From Trachythela sp. YZ-2020 (Eukaryota; Cnidaria; Anthozoa; Malacalcyonacea; Clavulariidae), in contig JADLSH010000373.1 of NCBI GenBank assembly GCA_016169945.1, positions 1,426,001 through 1,490,000 on the forward strand: DNA of 64,000 bases, given 5' to 3'. The position numbers and the translations under genes are program-made. Of the stretch, positions 10,819-23,487 are shown piece after piece (the first letter of the stretch is position 1; the number at the start of each line of letters is the position of its first letter). The notes under the pieces were generated by a model. The model saw nothing but the letters and a program-made list of their open reading frames with translations. It had not been told where the DNA came from and searched no databases.

Positions 10819-11611
10819 TTTAATGCTTTGTCGTGATTGGTCAGTCATTTTACATCATTATGTAAGACTAGATTTAATTGGCTTATTTGAACAGGAAGTT
10901 ATGAACTTTTTGAGGAACTTCCTAAAAATATTGCGGAATTGATCAAATCAAATGAATTGCTCGACATTAGCAAATGAATTGATCAACATTTTTGACAACG
11001 CTTCTATTGGCACGGCTGTAACAGACGTAAACAACCGATTTTATAGCGACTAGCTATAAATAAAGTTTGCGTCAGTATATATATGTCAGTCAAATATAAT
11101 TGTCATAATTGTTCGTGTTTATATGAAATGTACATCGACTCACTATTGTAAATAGAGCTTGCATGTATATATGGCTTCTGTTGTTTAATAAGCACTCGTT
11201 ACTTGAATTCTGGGGAATATTAACTCTACGTTCACATGTCTGCGTATATGACAGCGCATAAAGGTTATTTTATGTTTTGAGAGATTACAGTAATATGTTA
11301 TTAAAATTGTATAGGCTATTATTACAAAACATGACCCCGCTTTATAAATACACAAGAGAAGCAAGTAGAATACAAAGCATACTCTGGCTGGGTTTATATA
11401 ATTATATAAATCAAACAAGATGTAATCAATAATACACTACTAATACGTTGCAAAATATAAACAAATGCAAAATATTAACACAACATCACCACTTGTCTCA
11501 TACTCGCATGCAAATTATGTATCTTGAGTTCTTTTGTTTTTGACTCATACAGTATATAATATTAACTAAAAGAAAATAAGCTGTAATGAGTATACATACA
11601 ACACTGCTTCC

Positions 11612-12426
11612 TCAGTCCTTTTTAGCTAGTGTTATTAATGCTTGAAGCATATTTTCATCCCTTTTCTTTTGCGCTTCCAATTCTTGCTTACGAATATCAA
11701 TTTCCATCCTCTTTATTTCCAACTCTTGGTGTCTAATTTCTTTGTCAGACTCGGTTGTTTTCAACAAATAATCCATTACATTCGATCTGCGTTTTCTAGC
11801 TGAGCGATAAGCGCCTGATGACGAACTGGTTTCTTCCTCATCTGATTCTCGGCTGTCGCTCGCTCTTTCCCGTTTCTTTGTTTCACGAAAAGTCTCCATG
11901 GCCGTTCGCCGTATCTCTTCTGCTTCAGTTTTACTTTTCACGTATGCAGCGTCCTTGGCTTCTTTAGCCCTTGAGGCAGTTACTTCTTGATTTTCAAATT
12001 GACTAACAATATCTTCCATCGCCAGGTCAAATTCAGTTGGTTCAGTGTTTACGCCAGTCAGCTTCAACTCGTTCGCCACGTTCCTTTTATGTTTCGCTTC
12101 TAACAGCCCGTACCTTTCGCGGACGCCTCTAATGTTTGTTAACTACTAAAAGAAATTTCTGTCTTAGAGTTAAGATTGCCCACAATCTTTTGCCATACTG
12201 TTCCAATTTGGCGAGAGCCTTTGGGATGCTGGAACGGTCGTTCAGCTAGTATTTCACGTAGCAAATGTTGGTCATGAACTTGCATCCATTTCATCGGAGG
12301 AGGTTTTCTACAAAAAATATAATATTTCCGTATATTATTGTCGTTTGCTATTTGGGTTGCCTATTTTTACTATCATTAAATCGAATAACAAGAAAATATA
12401 TACCAAACTTACTTCTCTGCAGCCAT
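11612..12426 (-). pseudogene. Harbinger Myb/SANT-like protein, two exons, frameshifted
   Basis: Exon 1 (12426-12413) encodes only the first residues (MAAE plus two bases); the intron 12412-12308 has GT-AG ends in phase 2; exon 2 starts with a Lys-Pro-rich join into a Myb/SANT-like fold (WMQVHDQHLLREILAERPFQ, then GTVWQKIVGNLN, then GVRERYGLLEAK). A frameshift with stops near 12140-12150 separates the two halves of this domain. The downstream 155-residue frame (12079-11612) is acidic, then basic (SARKRRSNVMDYLL), and ends in a charged coiled coil. In this superfamily the Myb-like partner binds the transposase and helps it reach the nucleus and DNA. It faces the transposase from the opposite end of the element. 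Confidence 0.8.
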
Positions 12427-12586
12427 ATTAAATCGACGTACTCGACACTACGGCAAAACAGTTCAACTGGCGTTGTGAACAGAATGCCAACCAGCCTGAC
12501 AACGTGGATTTTAACTCGATCCAGTCTAACCGCTCAGACTTTCACGTTGCCGTCTCGTTCACGTTGCATTTCCCAAACTCTCTATT

Positions 12587-13540
12587 TACTGTCTGTGTGA
12601 GGTTTCAGGTTTCAATCTCAGATCAGTGGTTTCAATCTTATTTTGAGGTGCTTGGGTATATTAATGATATATCATATGTGCTAGGTTTATACAGCCGATT
12701 GTGAGATATATAGACATTGTCCTATGATATATTCACTTCTTAGTTTAATATATATATTAAAGATAAAATTTCACTATAAAGTTCAGCGATAAATATTCTT
12801 ATTGATATTTAACATTTTTAATATGTATATCAATAAAAATATTTTATCTCTTAACTTTATAGTGAAATGTTTAAAGAAACCATTACTAATTTGAATAAAG
12901 ACAAAATTCTAATAAATATATAAACCAAATTCATCGTGTTATTGTAATTATTGCTGCCGTAGGCAGCCACCTATTCTTAACATGCTAGCATTTCAGAGTT
13001 CACTCGACCCAGTCTTTCGCGCACTTATGTACATTCAAAATCTCGATTTTTGGATGGATGTCTGTGCAATTCGGAAATTGTCGTCAGCCCAAGCATTTGA
13101 CGATTCTTTGTTTTTGTGTCTACTGGAACAGTAGCCGCTATGTCATCGGCATTTTGATTGAGACCATACATACATAAGTTGGGTGGAAATTGATTTTTAA
13201 TGAGACCATATATGGAAATGCGGTATTCATATTTCATGATCAGCGCTCTCACTTTTGGGGAAATTTCCCCAAAACGGGATTTTGGGGAGAGATCTGGGGA
13301 ATCACATTTTTGGGGGAAATTTTTGGGGAATTTTTTGAAATAGTGGTCGAAGTGAATGGAACTTGATCTTTCGACTGTTTTTGTGCACATTTTGTTTACC
13401 TTGTGTTGATTCTGGGTTTGAATATGATAATTTTGATTACATGTGACAGACATTCTCATATTCAGTCGATTCATGCAAATGTATATACAATATTTATGTT
13501 CAGGGCTCTCACATCCTGTTGTTAGGAAAGAGCACTGTTC
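12587..13540. other. Non-coding stretch with an AT-rich inverted repeat
   Basis: An inverted repeat (about 12762-12872) has arms containing gataaaatttcactataaag and its complement, MITE-like but without a clear duplication. At 13250-13335 a run rich in ggggaaa/tttgggg motifs is locally repetitive. No gene recognised. Confidence 0.4.
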
Positions 13541-14332
13541 ATGATCTCCGACGCCATTGATGATAGAAGAAAAGTTTTACTGCAAGCTTTATACAACCCT
13601 TTACAAAAGTTTCTTTTCGAAGATTGTGAAGGTAAGATAACTATTTATTTTGAAAGATTAAAGTTCAGGGCATTAGTTCAATGTACCAAGTGTATCACTG
13701 ATTTTTGGAACTGTGAAAGTTGCGTATTTTCATATTTATGTTTTGAGCGAAGTCGAAGCCTTGAATTTTATGCATATTTTATTAATATGAGTTTACATAA
13801 TGAATAATACCAATACCTGCTTTGAAATATTATGAATCTAAATCAGGCGAAAGGATAATGTATATTCCAAGGATGGCAAAGATGCTTTATGGATTACAAA
13901 ATAATGGGAGGTTTATATATGATTTGGAGTATAAAACTTGATATAGTACATAAAGAAATACCAATTTAGCAAGTTATGGATGTCAATTTATCTTGCAATC
14001 CCATGCAGCAGTGCAACACAAATCATATACATTGCATTAACAGTCCAAGTATCCATGTTGTGAACAAAAACATGTGGAACAATGATTTAACAGCTTTTCA
14101 AATGCTTATCCTTGATAGTTTCTATTACGTGACGGATTACATTTGCCCTGGCTTCAATTTGAGAAAACCCATCCTTAGTTGCATACATCTATGGCAATGC
14201 ATCGAGCATTGACAACATGTTTTTGTTTGTATCTTCAGGTGTATTCAACACACTCTGTTCAGAATTACAAAGATTGCTGTGTTGTTGTGACCTGTCAGTT
14301 GCAACAGCCAGGCACTGACCAATATTGTGTCA
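13541..14332 (+). other. Two possible exons of an unrecognised gene
   Basis: An ATG at 13541 opens MISDAIDDRRKVLLQALYNP and reaches a donor-like GAAG/GTAAGA at about 13631. A later segment (about 14240-14332) is bounded by an acceptor-like ATCTTCAG and a donor-like CAG/GTGTGT. Neither matches a family I recognise, and their connection is a guess. Confidence 0.2.
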
Positions 14333-14775
14333 GGTGTGTGTGTTTTGGACATACACTTTCTGAGAGAAATTTGAGAGAACTTGTCGAGAACTTTAAAGCA
14401 AAGTAGCTCATATAGACTCTTTATTCAAGCTACTGGTACAATTCAGTGACTACAACACTTAACAACTACAGTCTAGACAAAGACATCAACAACTTTTAAT
14501 ATGGCTGTGACTATTGAACAGTACAGAGCCAGAGAGCTGCTACAGCCATACGCCGCAAGCTTGACTATTAATAAAATATTACTAGCTATTACAGCTTTAC
14601 ACTAAATTACCCTAACTAATCTACAACAGTCGATATTCTGTTCATTGCTACTGCCTGGTAGCTGATGTCTTCCCCACTTAGTATTAATAGGGTTGGGTGG
14701 GCGGGTGTCTAGTCAAGCTATTGCGAATGCAACAACAAATGTGCTTTGAACCCGCACCACCCGATCATTAATCGG

Positions 14776-14859
14776 GCTCCCAGGAGTGTGTGAGAAAACA
14801 TTTTCTGCTTTCATTCCTCAGCCAGCAGAAAATAATACTTCTCACACACTGCTGGGAGC
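14776..14859. repeat. Long hairpin
   Basis: Arms of about 34 bases (gctcccaggagtgtgtgaga ... attttctgct) pair with an inverted copy (agcagaaaat ... tctcacacactgctgggag) around a 14-base loop. A second copy of part of the flank (gctgctacagccatacgccg) occurs at 14535-14554 and again, diverged, at about 14859-14879, which suggests a local duplication. Confidence 0.65.
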
Positions 14860-14869
14860 TGCTGCAGCC

Positions 14870-17800
14870 ATATGCCGCAAATTGGTGTTGTTTCTTATAA
14901 ACCACATCTGGTGGACAATAGTGAAAACATTTGACAATAATAACATTAATAAACTGAGAAAGGACAGATGCATTAAAATTTGTAAAATATTTTATATTTA
15001 CATGTAATATTGTATTCATTAATATGGACATATTGAACTACAAGTTGCTTATGTGTGTTCATTTGAATTATAGTTTTATAATATATTTCTTTATAATGGT
15101 TATATTATTTTAAAAACACAATAACCTGATACTTTGGTTTCTATCAGATCAAAGATCATGATTGGGGGGGGGGGAGGTGGCTACAGCCCCTGTCTGCTAT
15201 GCTTAAATATGCCCTTGGGATGACTTTGTTACTAATCTGATGTGAAACATATTAAAAGTATCTCTACTTCCAGTTTCAGAATGCCTGGAAGAAAATTCTG
15301 TTGCTATTCAGTCTCTACCAGTAGACGCATGTACACCATAGCGTACCTATTTTTCGATTCGACTTGAGCTAAAGCCTAAAGGTAAGGTATTTAAAAAAAA
15401 TATTTATTTCTTGACATTTGTTTCTTAATTTTGTGATTTGTAATATTAAAACCATCGCTATTCAAGCTGCTCAGACCAATATTTTAATTATAGTCGAAGT
15501 CATGGGTCAGTCATGCAAATATATTGTCATATCTTTTCATTTCAGAGAATCAACATTTTCATAACCTTTGGCAAAATCCAGAACTGTCTCTAAGAGTCTC
15601 ACAGTATTAGTCCAGAAGATATACTTGTTATGGATTTTCTGTCATCGTTTTATAATTTAACCTACAGAGCATTATAGGTAGGCAACCGTCCGGTTGTAAA
15701 CAAACGCTTGCCTTTGTAAACAAACGCTTGCCTTTGTTTATATTTTTCATATTATAACAATGGACTTTATCAACCAAATAGCAATTTTATACATTTTCCT
15801 GCTTCTACAGTAAAATAAATAGTAACTGTAGCACAGACAAGCTTTGTAAGATTGTATAACTGCTCGTATTATGATTAGGAGACTCCTTTGTACGCATGCG
15901 CAGACCGGACTATTCCCTATCTTTAAGCATACTTTTTTTAAACAAATTGGTAAAATGCTGTTAGGCCAATGTACATTAAAAGGTAATCCAAGAGCTATTT
16001 GGATTCCAGATACCTCTCTGGATTGTACTCCTTAATAGATTCAGGATTCACGTGGGGGGGGCATTGAAATTTCAAAGTATCTTTTGGTGGGTTTTTGAAA
16101 TAGTCAGGGCCCCCATATAAAATATGAACTTTTTTGAAGACATCTTCATCCCCCCACCCACCCTTCAGCATAATAAATGAACTTTCCCTTATTGCAAGAA
16201 ACTCAGATGCTGGGGGGGGTGTTAATGCCGTGAATTGCATATGGTATACAGTCTTGAAAAGTTGTAAATGTCTCATTCTCTCAGAATTTTATGGAATAAA
16301 TACTACGTCTACTGTACTTTAACGAAATAGTCTACAGTCTGTGGTTTCTACAGCTAAAGGTTATGCAAATGGTGTTCATGGAATTGCCTGATTTCCTAAA
16401 ACAAATTTTATTCCTAATGAGGACTGTCAATAAGTGACAGTTATTTGTAATATTTATAAATTAACTGTAATTACAATTATTTTATATACTCTTTAAAATA
16501 CTACTGTAGTTATACATTCATCTTGTAGGTTAAATTAGTCTGATGCCTCCTCTCTCCTCCGCAGAGGCTTTTTAGCGAGCGCCGCGATGTAGCAAATCGA
16601 GATATCGAAAGATTGGGAGAGGAAGGCACGCTTACATGAAGTTTCCATGGGGCCCACTCTTCCCTTGATCACCTGTGCGCGTTCACTATTAAACCTGAAT
16701 GCCTCACATTCTCTGGGTATTAAGCCCGCGAATTGAGTTAAAATCTTAAATAAACACCTCTGCATAGGAGAGAGTGATGCCTCTGTAAATTTACGTTCAG
16801 TTAAATTTTGCTTCCCATAATGCATGGCTGCGAGGCAGCACTTCACTTGCGATAGTAACTTCTAGTTTTAGTAATATACTCCACACGCCCAGCCTCTAAA
16901 ATGTTATTTTGAGTTGACACGTCAGTTGTATTTCACACAAACTAAAAATAGCAAACGTAAACAAAAGACATTTTGAGCCATATTTTGTGATATTTAATAC
17001 CTAAAGTCGTAAAGAACAATATTGAATCGAAATACCAATATTGTTAAAAAGCAAGAACAAAGCATCATACCAGAATGTGAATAACTTTGAAAGTTCGAAA
17101 AGCATATAAGTTTAACTGTGTATCAAAGCGAGTGAAATGCAACTCCCTCGCGCTAGACTCCTGCAATTGTAATATATTATTGAAACAATTGTTACTAATG
17201 CCGCATACTTCTTGAGAACATTCCAAATTATTTATACAAAGGCAACGAAGATAATATATAATAGCTTTGTAGTTTAATATGAAGTAACTGTATTCTACGT
17301 TGTACTATCTAAAATCATGTTGTAAACTTAAACAATCTCAGTTATAACAGTCGAAAGTCGCTTGAACATACGGGCAACCTTTTCGCCATAATTTCCAGGG
17401 ATTTTACCAACTGTGACTGCAGCTATTGAATACGCAAGAAATCTACAACGAACTCATGTGTTGTTTATATCAAAGAAAACCACGCATGAAACATAAACAC
17501 AGGAAAACATTTCCTAATAGACATATTTGTCATATAGCCCGCTCCTCAATGACGGTAATTTTGAATCGGGTGGACAATTTCGTAATCACCACATTGTCTC
17601 TGAGCCTGCGATGCGCTAACGCAAACTCGATTTCTCGACGGTTCAAAAAAAGAGAAAATTAGGGATTTAAGACACTTGGCCTACAGGCCAGTGTAATTAG
17701 ACCTTTCATTTTCCTACTGGTTGTCTTTGCTTCTCACAAGGATATCAAGAGAAAACTTTTTTCATTTAATTGTATTCCAAAAAAACTGCACAATCCTTAA

Positions 17801-18270
17801 AATTAATCAATACATTTTATATTATTATCACGCCTGGCATTTTTGCAAGCGAAATTGGACAATTGGAATGTGCCGATTTATTTTGCTGCCGCGCGACATT
17901 TTTGGAAGCTTGGAAACAAATTTGTCGAATGAAAAATTACTTAATTTCGGCGATGTTTTTCCTTTGTGCGTTTTCCTTGATGGTTTTGGGGGGATAATAG
18001 TGAAATAGAGGGTAATTAGAGGATTATTTTGATATCAATATTGCTATGGTTAAGGCTAATGTTTTGCTGCTGTCTGGCTTCTTGTTCCAAGCATTTGAGC
18101 GAAATGGCGTCCTTCAGTTGAAGTTGCGAATTTATTGCAATTTCGGCTTGTATAATAGCATTCTTTGTACGAGCTTATTTTTGTTTTATTTTTGTATATT
18201 ATACAAGCCAAGGGACCTATCTCAAATCGTATGTTTTTTGTTTTGAAGAAAACGAGCTAGTAAAGCTAAA
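14870..18270. other. Mostly non-coding stretch
   Basis: A 21-bp near-tandem duplication (tgtaaacaaacgcttgccttt) is at about 15695-15740. A minus-strand open frame at 16276-15995 (93 residues) shows no known domain. The segment at 16540-16640 (cctcctctctcctccgcaga ggcttttta) has the look of a dispersed repeat end. Otherwise AT-rich DNA with no gene I can support. Confidence 0.4.
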
Positions 18271-18273
18271 ATC

Positions 18274-20766
18274 ATGCCTTTTAGAGAGGCCTCCAACTAC
18301 AACAGGTTCAATGTTGGGGAATATATGCGGAATAAGAGATGAGGCTGGCAAGCTCTCGATAAGAAGCACAAGGAAGCCAAAAATGCAACCCAGAAGCTGA
18401 AACACTTAGATGATAAGGTAAGAAACGTTAAGACATTTGTATTTACTGTTGTCTAGCTTCTGGTTTTTTCATTTATATAATATCTTTGGGCTGATATAGA
18501 AAATATATATCTTCTACATATTTCTATAATGGGCCCATCTGCGTTTTGAACCCAGGTCTATTATTATCATGATGATAAATTATTTGCGTTTTTGCATATA
18601 AATAAGGTAACTAGTCTGGCTAACAGTGTGTTTATATCACTTACTGATATATTTAATAATAAACCCTACAATATAAGCCTGACTAATGCACCCAAATGGT
18701 GAGCTTTAAGTTAAATATTGACTCAAATATTTCTGAAAGATTATATGAGAGCCCCCACAATTTATAATTAATGCTTGCTTTCCCGGAATCTCTCCCTTGG
18801 TATTTTAATACCCAGGCTACATAATCTTGGGGTTGATTGGCATGCTAGTGGTTTTATTTGGCCAGTTAATTTCTATTGTGTTAAACAATTTTCTCTGCTG
18901 TATAAATTGTGCAGGTAAAGAAATTAGCGAATGAAGCAGAATACTTAGATAACATCAGGGCTGAATTGGTTGAAGGTACAACTAGGCAAGAAGATCAGGG
19001 AGCAGTGTTTAGCATAGGCAAGAAGGCAGTCAGCAGGCAAAGGAGCAAACCATCAGGGGAAGAATGTTGTGTGGAGTCAACAGGTAGAAAGCGTAGGAAG
19101 GAGACAATGTTAGGAAAACATGTAGCCTGGAGTGATTGAATGTTGGAGACATTAGAGAAGAAGTGTGAGGAAGTAGATATTGCAGATGGAATAGAGAAGT
19201 GTACCAAGTTGAAGGATAAGGTGTTCCCAAGGGTATACAAAAAAGATTTGAAGAAGTATGAAAGCTCAATTGACAATATGCTTAGATCAATTGCTGTATA
19301 CTATAGTAAGGGGGTGATAGGTAGAGATAAGCATAGAGGAGTATATAAAGCTAGTTTGTATAAGCAGGAATCAGGTAAAAAGCGGGTGTATATAAAATCC
19401 AGGTTAATGGCGTACATAAAGTGTTGAGTAGTAAGGAGACTTTCCTCCTTTTTGGTGCTAACTGTGCAGCTGTTAAGCGTTTCTTGGGTAAGTTGATGAC
19501 TGATATCAAAGGAATTCAGAGCTCCTCTAGCTAAGGGAGAAAGCATTGATGTTAAATTTGTATTTGCTGAATTGCCAAATGATATGAAAATGTTTTCTTT
19601 CTTAGCTGGGGAGCTGACTAACAGCACAACATACTTTTCCACTTTGGCAGATTTTGACAAGGAGTCATTATCTTTGACGGGTAATGGCACCTTTGGTAAC
19701 AAATCAACAGATACATGGAAACCATGGAAGTTTGCAGATAGAGTAAAGGTCGCTAAGGCAGTGGAGAAGTCCAAGAAGATAGCAAGTAAAAATGTTTCCG
19801 CCAACACCAAACGCTCCAATATAACATCATTTATTGCGAAGCAGAAAAGTCGGCCAGAATTTGCTCCTTTGGTGGGTGAATTAATTGATTGTGTACATGT
19901 TGAACCGCTTCATTTAAAAAAGAACTCTTGTGCTTTAGCTCATCGTTATCTTTTAAATCAAGTGATTGAAATGTCTAAACATAAGTTATCTACTTATGTC
20001 TTTTTCACAGGTTCCACCAGAAACTCAATTTTTCAAGTTCATCAATGTTTTAAGATCTAAGTGTAATTTAAACAGGCTGGCAAAGAGAATCATTCGATGG
20101 TACAACGATAATAGCAACATTAATGGAAGGACGTTTGACTATCGATTCACAGGTAAGGACTCTCGAATGTTTTTACATAATTTTATGTTTCTCATTGATG
20201 TACTTGAAAATGGTGTTTCTGGTAAAACTGCTGAGGTGCTTCATGTTCATGCTTATCTCTGTCTTTGTTTGCGAAATGCTGTTTCTTTGTTCAGTCGTGT
20301 GAACATTACAGATGAACAAGTACTAGAATTAAAGAAACACTGTACTAATTTTCATCGTGGTTATTGGTTATTCTTAAAGGTTAATCCTACAGTGTGGACC
20401 CTGGGGTGTGTTGTTCCAGTTCACACACAAGAAATGAAGCAAAGTTATGGATTGGGCTAAAAACACATTGCTATATCTAAATACTGTCTAAATACTGCAT
20501 ATACTCATCAATGGGAACAGGTTTTCCATCACGAGTATATTTCTCTCATTTGGTTGCGCACTCATGGTTATACTAACATTGCCGTTAATAGTTCTTCTAC
20601 AGGCAGTAGTGTCTCGTATATACCAAAACATGTTCGCAGTGAACATACTAATTATTGTGATTGTGATTTGCAAAAGGTAACATCAGATGACTTGTGTAGA
20701 TTTTGTGGTCATGGACTTAGGAAAAAGATTATGGAAAGCATCGAGAAATGTAAGTCTATTCTTTAA
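18274..20766 (+). pseudogene. Decayed multi-exon gene of an unnamed repeat-like family
   Basis: A first exon (18274 to about 18417) starts MPFREASNYNRFNVGEYMRN, contains one stop (TGA) and ends at a GATAAG/GTAAG donor. The next segment opens at about 18916 after TTGTGCAG and encodes a Lys/Glu-rich chain with a TGA at 19137-19139. A jump at about 19425 suggests an internal deletion, followed by KETFLLFGANC, then LPNDMKMFSFLAGELTNSTT, TWKPWKFADRVK and SFIAKQKSRPEFAPLVGELI. Frame changes near 19530 and 20010 lead to SFDYR-like and GKDSRMFLHNFMFLIDVLEN segments. A TAA lies at 20458-20460. The C-terminus ends in a likely zinc-binding module (CDCDLQ ... LCRFCGHGL). The even conservation across lesions shows a former long protein, about 700 residues or more. 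I recognise no catalytic motif and give no function. Confidence 0.6.
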
Positions 20767-21003
20767 TTGCATTTACTATACAGAAGTCTCAAAGGCAAAT
20801 TTTGGCATTTCGAGCAAAGACCAAGTAACATGATGTAAGTACACACATGAGCTTGGTGCTGTTAATTTTGTTCGTTTATTTCTACCATGTCATGGACTGT
20901 TTTTCAGTTTCCCCTGAAAAACATGCTGGTTCTTTTTTTTGTGCAACGCTAAACTCGAAACCTCACTCGAAACACCTAAATTTGTCTTTAATATAACATT
21001 TTA

Positions 21004-21306
21004 TTAACCCACTAACGCACAATGCATCCTGGTGTGTCTTTGGTATTGTACTCAGCCAGACTATTTTGCTATGTCTAAAGCCTAGTTTCTGGTTGTTTTG
21101 AATTTCGTAAACTTGTCTGAATTAACTTTGCCTTTATTTGCTGTGTGGAAATCAACCTTTACTGATACTGATTGCAGTAAATCGACACTATTACAGTACA
21201 TCGGCCACCTTGACATGGTTATGACAGCCATGACAAAATGGAAACTAGGCTTGTAATGCCAGACAATTTGATTAGTCAAGGAAACGCTTATGCATTAGTG
21301 GGTTAA
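21004..21306. mobile_element. piggyBac-like MITE with TTAA duplication
   Basis: Both ends are TTAA (21004-21007 and 21303-21306) followed by inverted cccactaacgca and tgcattagtggg. A subterminal inverted pair (aagcctagtttc and gaaactaggctt) lies inside. The TTAA target and C-rich ends fit piggyBac-type non-autonomous elements. No coding capacity. Confidence 0.75.
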
Positions 21307-21384
21307 CGGAAATCCTAGTTGTAAATGTAATTTGTTAACCATGATTATCCCAGTGCGCCGAACTAGAGTGTGTTATTTTACCTA

Positions 21385-21526
21385 TAGCCTGATTCTCATA
21401 TGTAAAGTGTCATTTGTCAGTGATCGTTGAGGAGTAAAATGCTTTGAGTGCTACAAATTATTTTGCCCTTCATTGAAATCAGACAACAATGATATCTCCG
21501 ATCATCGCCATATGAGAATCAGGTTA
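21385..21526. mobile_element. 142-bp MITE with TA duplication
   Basis: The ends tagcctgattctcatatg (21385) and catatgagaatcaggtta (21509-21526) are inverted repeats flanked by TA. No coding capacity. Confidence 0.7.
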
Positions 21527-23367
21527 TCCAGAACGATTATACACGTCAAAGGACAGCTAGATGATATTAAATTATGTTGTGTTTGTAGTGCATGCTGGTT
21601 CCAAGTTTGTTGAAGTGGGTACCAGTTGTCCCAGCAACTCTGTAACATCTTGTTATCGTTGTGCAATTATTAACAAGTTGTCAACCTGTTAACCATGCAG
21701 TTGTAGATGATAATAGTTTAGCAACTTGATGAAACAGCAACATTGTACCAAAATAGTGAACACATCGTGTTGATGTGTCTTTGTCATTTTATATTTTGAA
21801 CGTGTTTAAGTAGTTCAACACGCCGGTAGCTAACAACCAGGTTTCGAATTTATCAGTTTACTATTAAAAGAGGCCAGGCACTTACGGTCGTTACCGAAAT
21901 TTTGATAACAGCACGTACTCCTAAGTATTTTAATCATCATGAGAATTAAATCTAATGTATAACGTCTCACAACATTTATGTCCACACATCATCGTTTTCT
22001 TCCTTGTTTTCTGTTGTTTCAAACTCTCTTGGGAACGAAGAACAATGTAACACGATTGGGAAAACGACAATGCGTGCACATATAAAACGAGATCCAGAAA
22101 TCAAGTTCAATTTATATGCCTTTACTTCTACCGCTGCATCAAAGATGGGTTGTTTGTCTTGTGCTAGGTTGCTTGTCTTATGTTAGGTTTCACGCTCTCA
22201 CCGCCGAGATGGTTTAACTGTACTAACTCGAACCTAATGCCAGTCTCTCTATTAAGAATAGGTGATAGGAGAGGATACAACAACAAGCAATTACGGAAAG
22301 AGTTGTGACAAATTATGTATAATCTGTATGACAGAGATGCGTGTTACATGCTCACAGCCCATTATTTAACTTGAACTAGCTGGACTTGACTCAAATATGC
22401 CTCTTGCTTGTATCACAAATAAACTATCTTGCTCTACAGTAAAGTGATATGTACATTCGCATTTGTGTTGTATCCAATATATCGGCCTGGCGCCTTCCGA
22501 CTTTTGCACAATGTTCTTTATGTGATTCAACACAAAAGCAAATGCTATATTACTTTTGAACCTGTGCATCTAATTACAAAAATGTTAATTCATTCTGGCG
22601 GCTGTATGATATATACAGGCACTAATTAGAAATGATTTTCTTATGAATTATTATTAAGGTTAATAAATTAAATTAATTAGGACTAATTTGTTACTGCGGT
22701 TTTATAAGCGAATGAGCAAGAAACTTTTGTGTGTGTAACAGCAGCAGACTTGAAATAAGTCCAATAGTAAATATTTAACAAAACTAGCAATAACTTTGAT
22801 TCCCACATCACAAGTTAAACACTGGAGTTTGAAGACTTCCTGATGATTTAGTCTAAGTATTATACTGCACACAGTGTATATTGGAAATAGACCAATATTA
22901 AATAGTAGATACTAGGTATATTTTCTAATATTATACCTCGACTTCAAATTGTCCAATCAAAAAGCTCAGTTTGTGCCATGTGAGCATGAAATTAATCGCT
23001 ATATCACGCCTTACGTCATCACTTAGCGAGCCTGCGTTTCTTTTGACAATGTTCCACTCAATGTTCCCCGGGGAACATGGGATGGAACATTATTCGCGTA
23101 GACCACGCGACACAACACGCACAACTCAATGTGTGAAAATGGCGGGAAAACACTATTGCGTTCTTATTTCGTAAAAGATTTATTCATTTAAATGACCATT
23201 TTCAAGAGGTATGTTACCTTCAATGATCCAAAGGATACCAGCTCAAATATATTAAAGGGAAAACGTCAGAAACTCAGGTAAAAATAAGAAATTAAACATT
23301 GTATTCGCTTAGTTATTCAGCAAGTTTATTCTCAACTTAGTGGGTTCTTTAACTTTCGGTATAATAT
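21527..23367. other. Non-coding stretch
   Basis: No gene, structured repeat or element end that I can support. Short open frames here carry no recognisable domain. Confidence 0.4.
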
Positions 23368-23487
23368 ATCATTTATAGACCCTCCGCTCGGGGGATTCGG
23401 CAAAATATTACCCTCAGTGATGATGGTAATATCATCACTTCGGGTAATATATCGCCGAGTTCCCCTCGCTCCTGGTCTATAAATGAT
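23368..23487. repeat. 120-bp near-perfect palindrome (foldback MITE)
   Basis: The sequence begins atcatttatagaccctccgc and ends with its near-complement gctcctggtctataaatgat. The arms continue through cggcaaaatattaccct and cgggtaatatatcgccg to a centre near tgatgatggtaatatcatca. It lacks coding capacity. Confidence 0.8.

Larger units (their letters stand above)
8309..11034. mobile_element. Unclassified TIR element with about 230-bp terminal repeats, nested in Harbinger
   Basis: The left arm (8309-8541) and right arm (10811-11034) are inverted copies of each other over more than 200 bases; for example tcaaaaatgttgatcaattc on the left has its reverse complement on the right. Outer ends are less alike (ggcccggtttagacgg versus atcggttgtttacgtc in TIR orientation), and I could not settle a target duplication. 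Between the arms lie exons of a SAM/zinc/coiled-coil gene (plus strand), a small MITE and a Tc1-like transposase fragment (minus strand). It lies between the two Harbinger genes, so it inserted after Harbinger did, or Harbinger carried it. Confidence 0.7.
6926..12583. mobile_element. PIF/Harbinger DNA transposon with nested insertions
   Basis: The left end begins agagagtttgggaatcgcaa and the right end is its inverted counterpart (ttgcatttcccaaactctct); about 40 bases match with few mismatches. The 3-bp sequence ATT flanks both ends (6923-6925 and 12584-12586), as expected for the superfamily's 3-bp target duplication. Inside are both Harbinger genes: a DDE transposase on the plus strand near the left end and a Myb/SANT-like protein on the minus strand near the right end. 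A further element (8309-11034) sits between them and inflates the length to about 5.66 kb. The transposase is broken, so the copy cannot move by itself. Confidence 0.88.

Noticed and set aside
15995..16276. 93-codon minus-strand frame
   Set aside because: No recognisable domain and interrupted by G/C homopolymers; chance frame is likelier.
16540..16640. Fourth member of the hairpin-ended RecQ element family
   Set aside because: The C/T-rich start and gcagaggc look similar, but no pairing stem or second end could be found.
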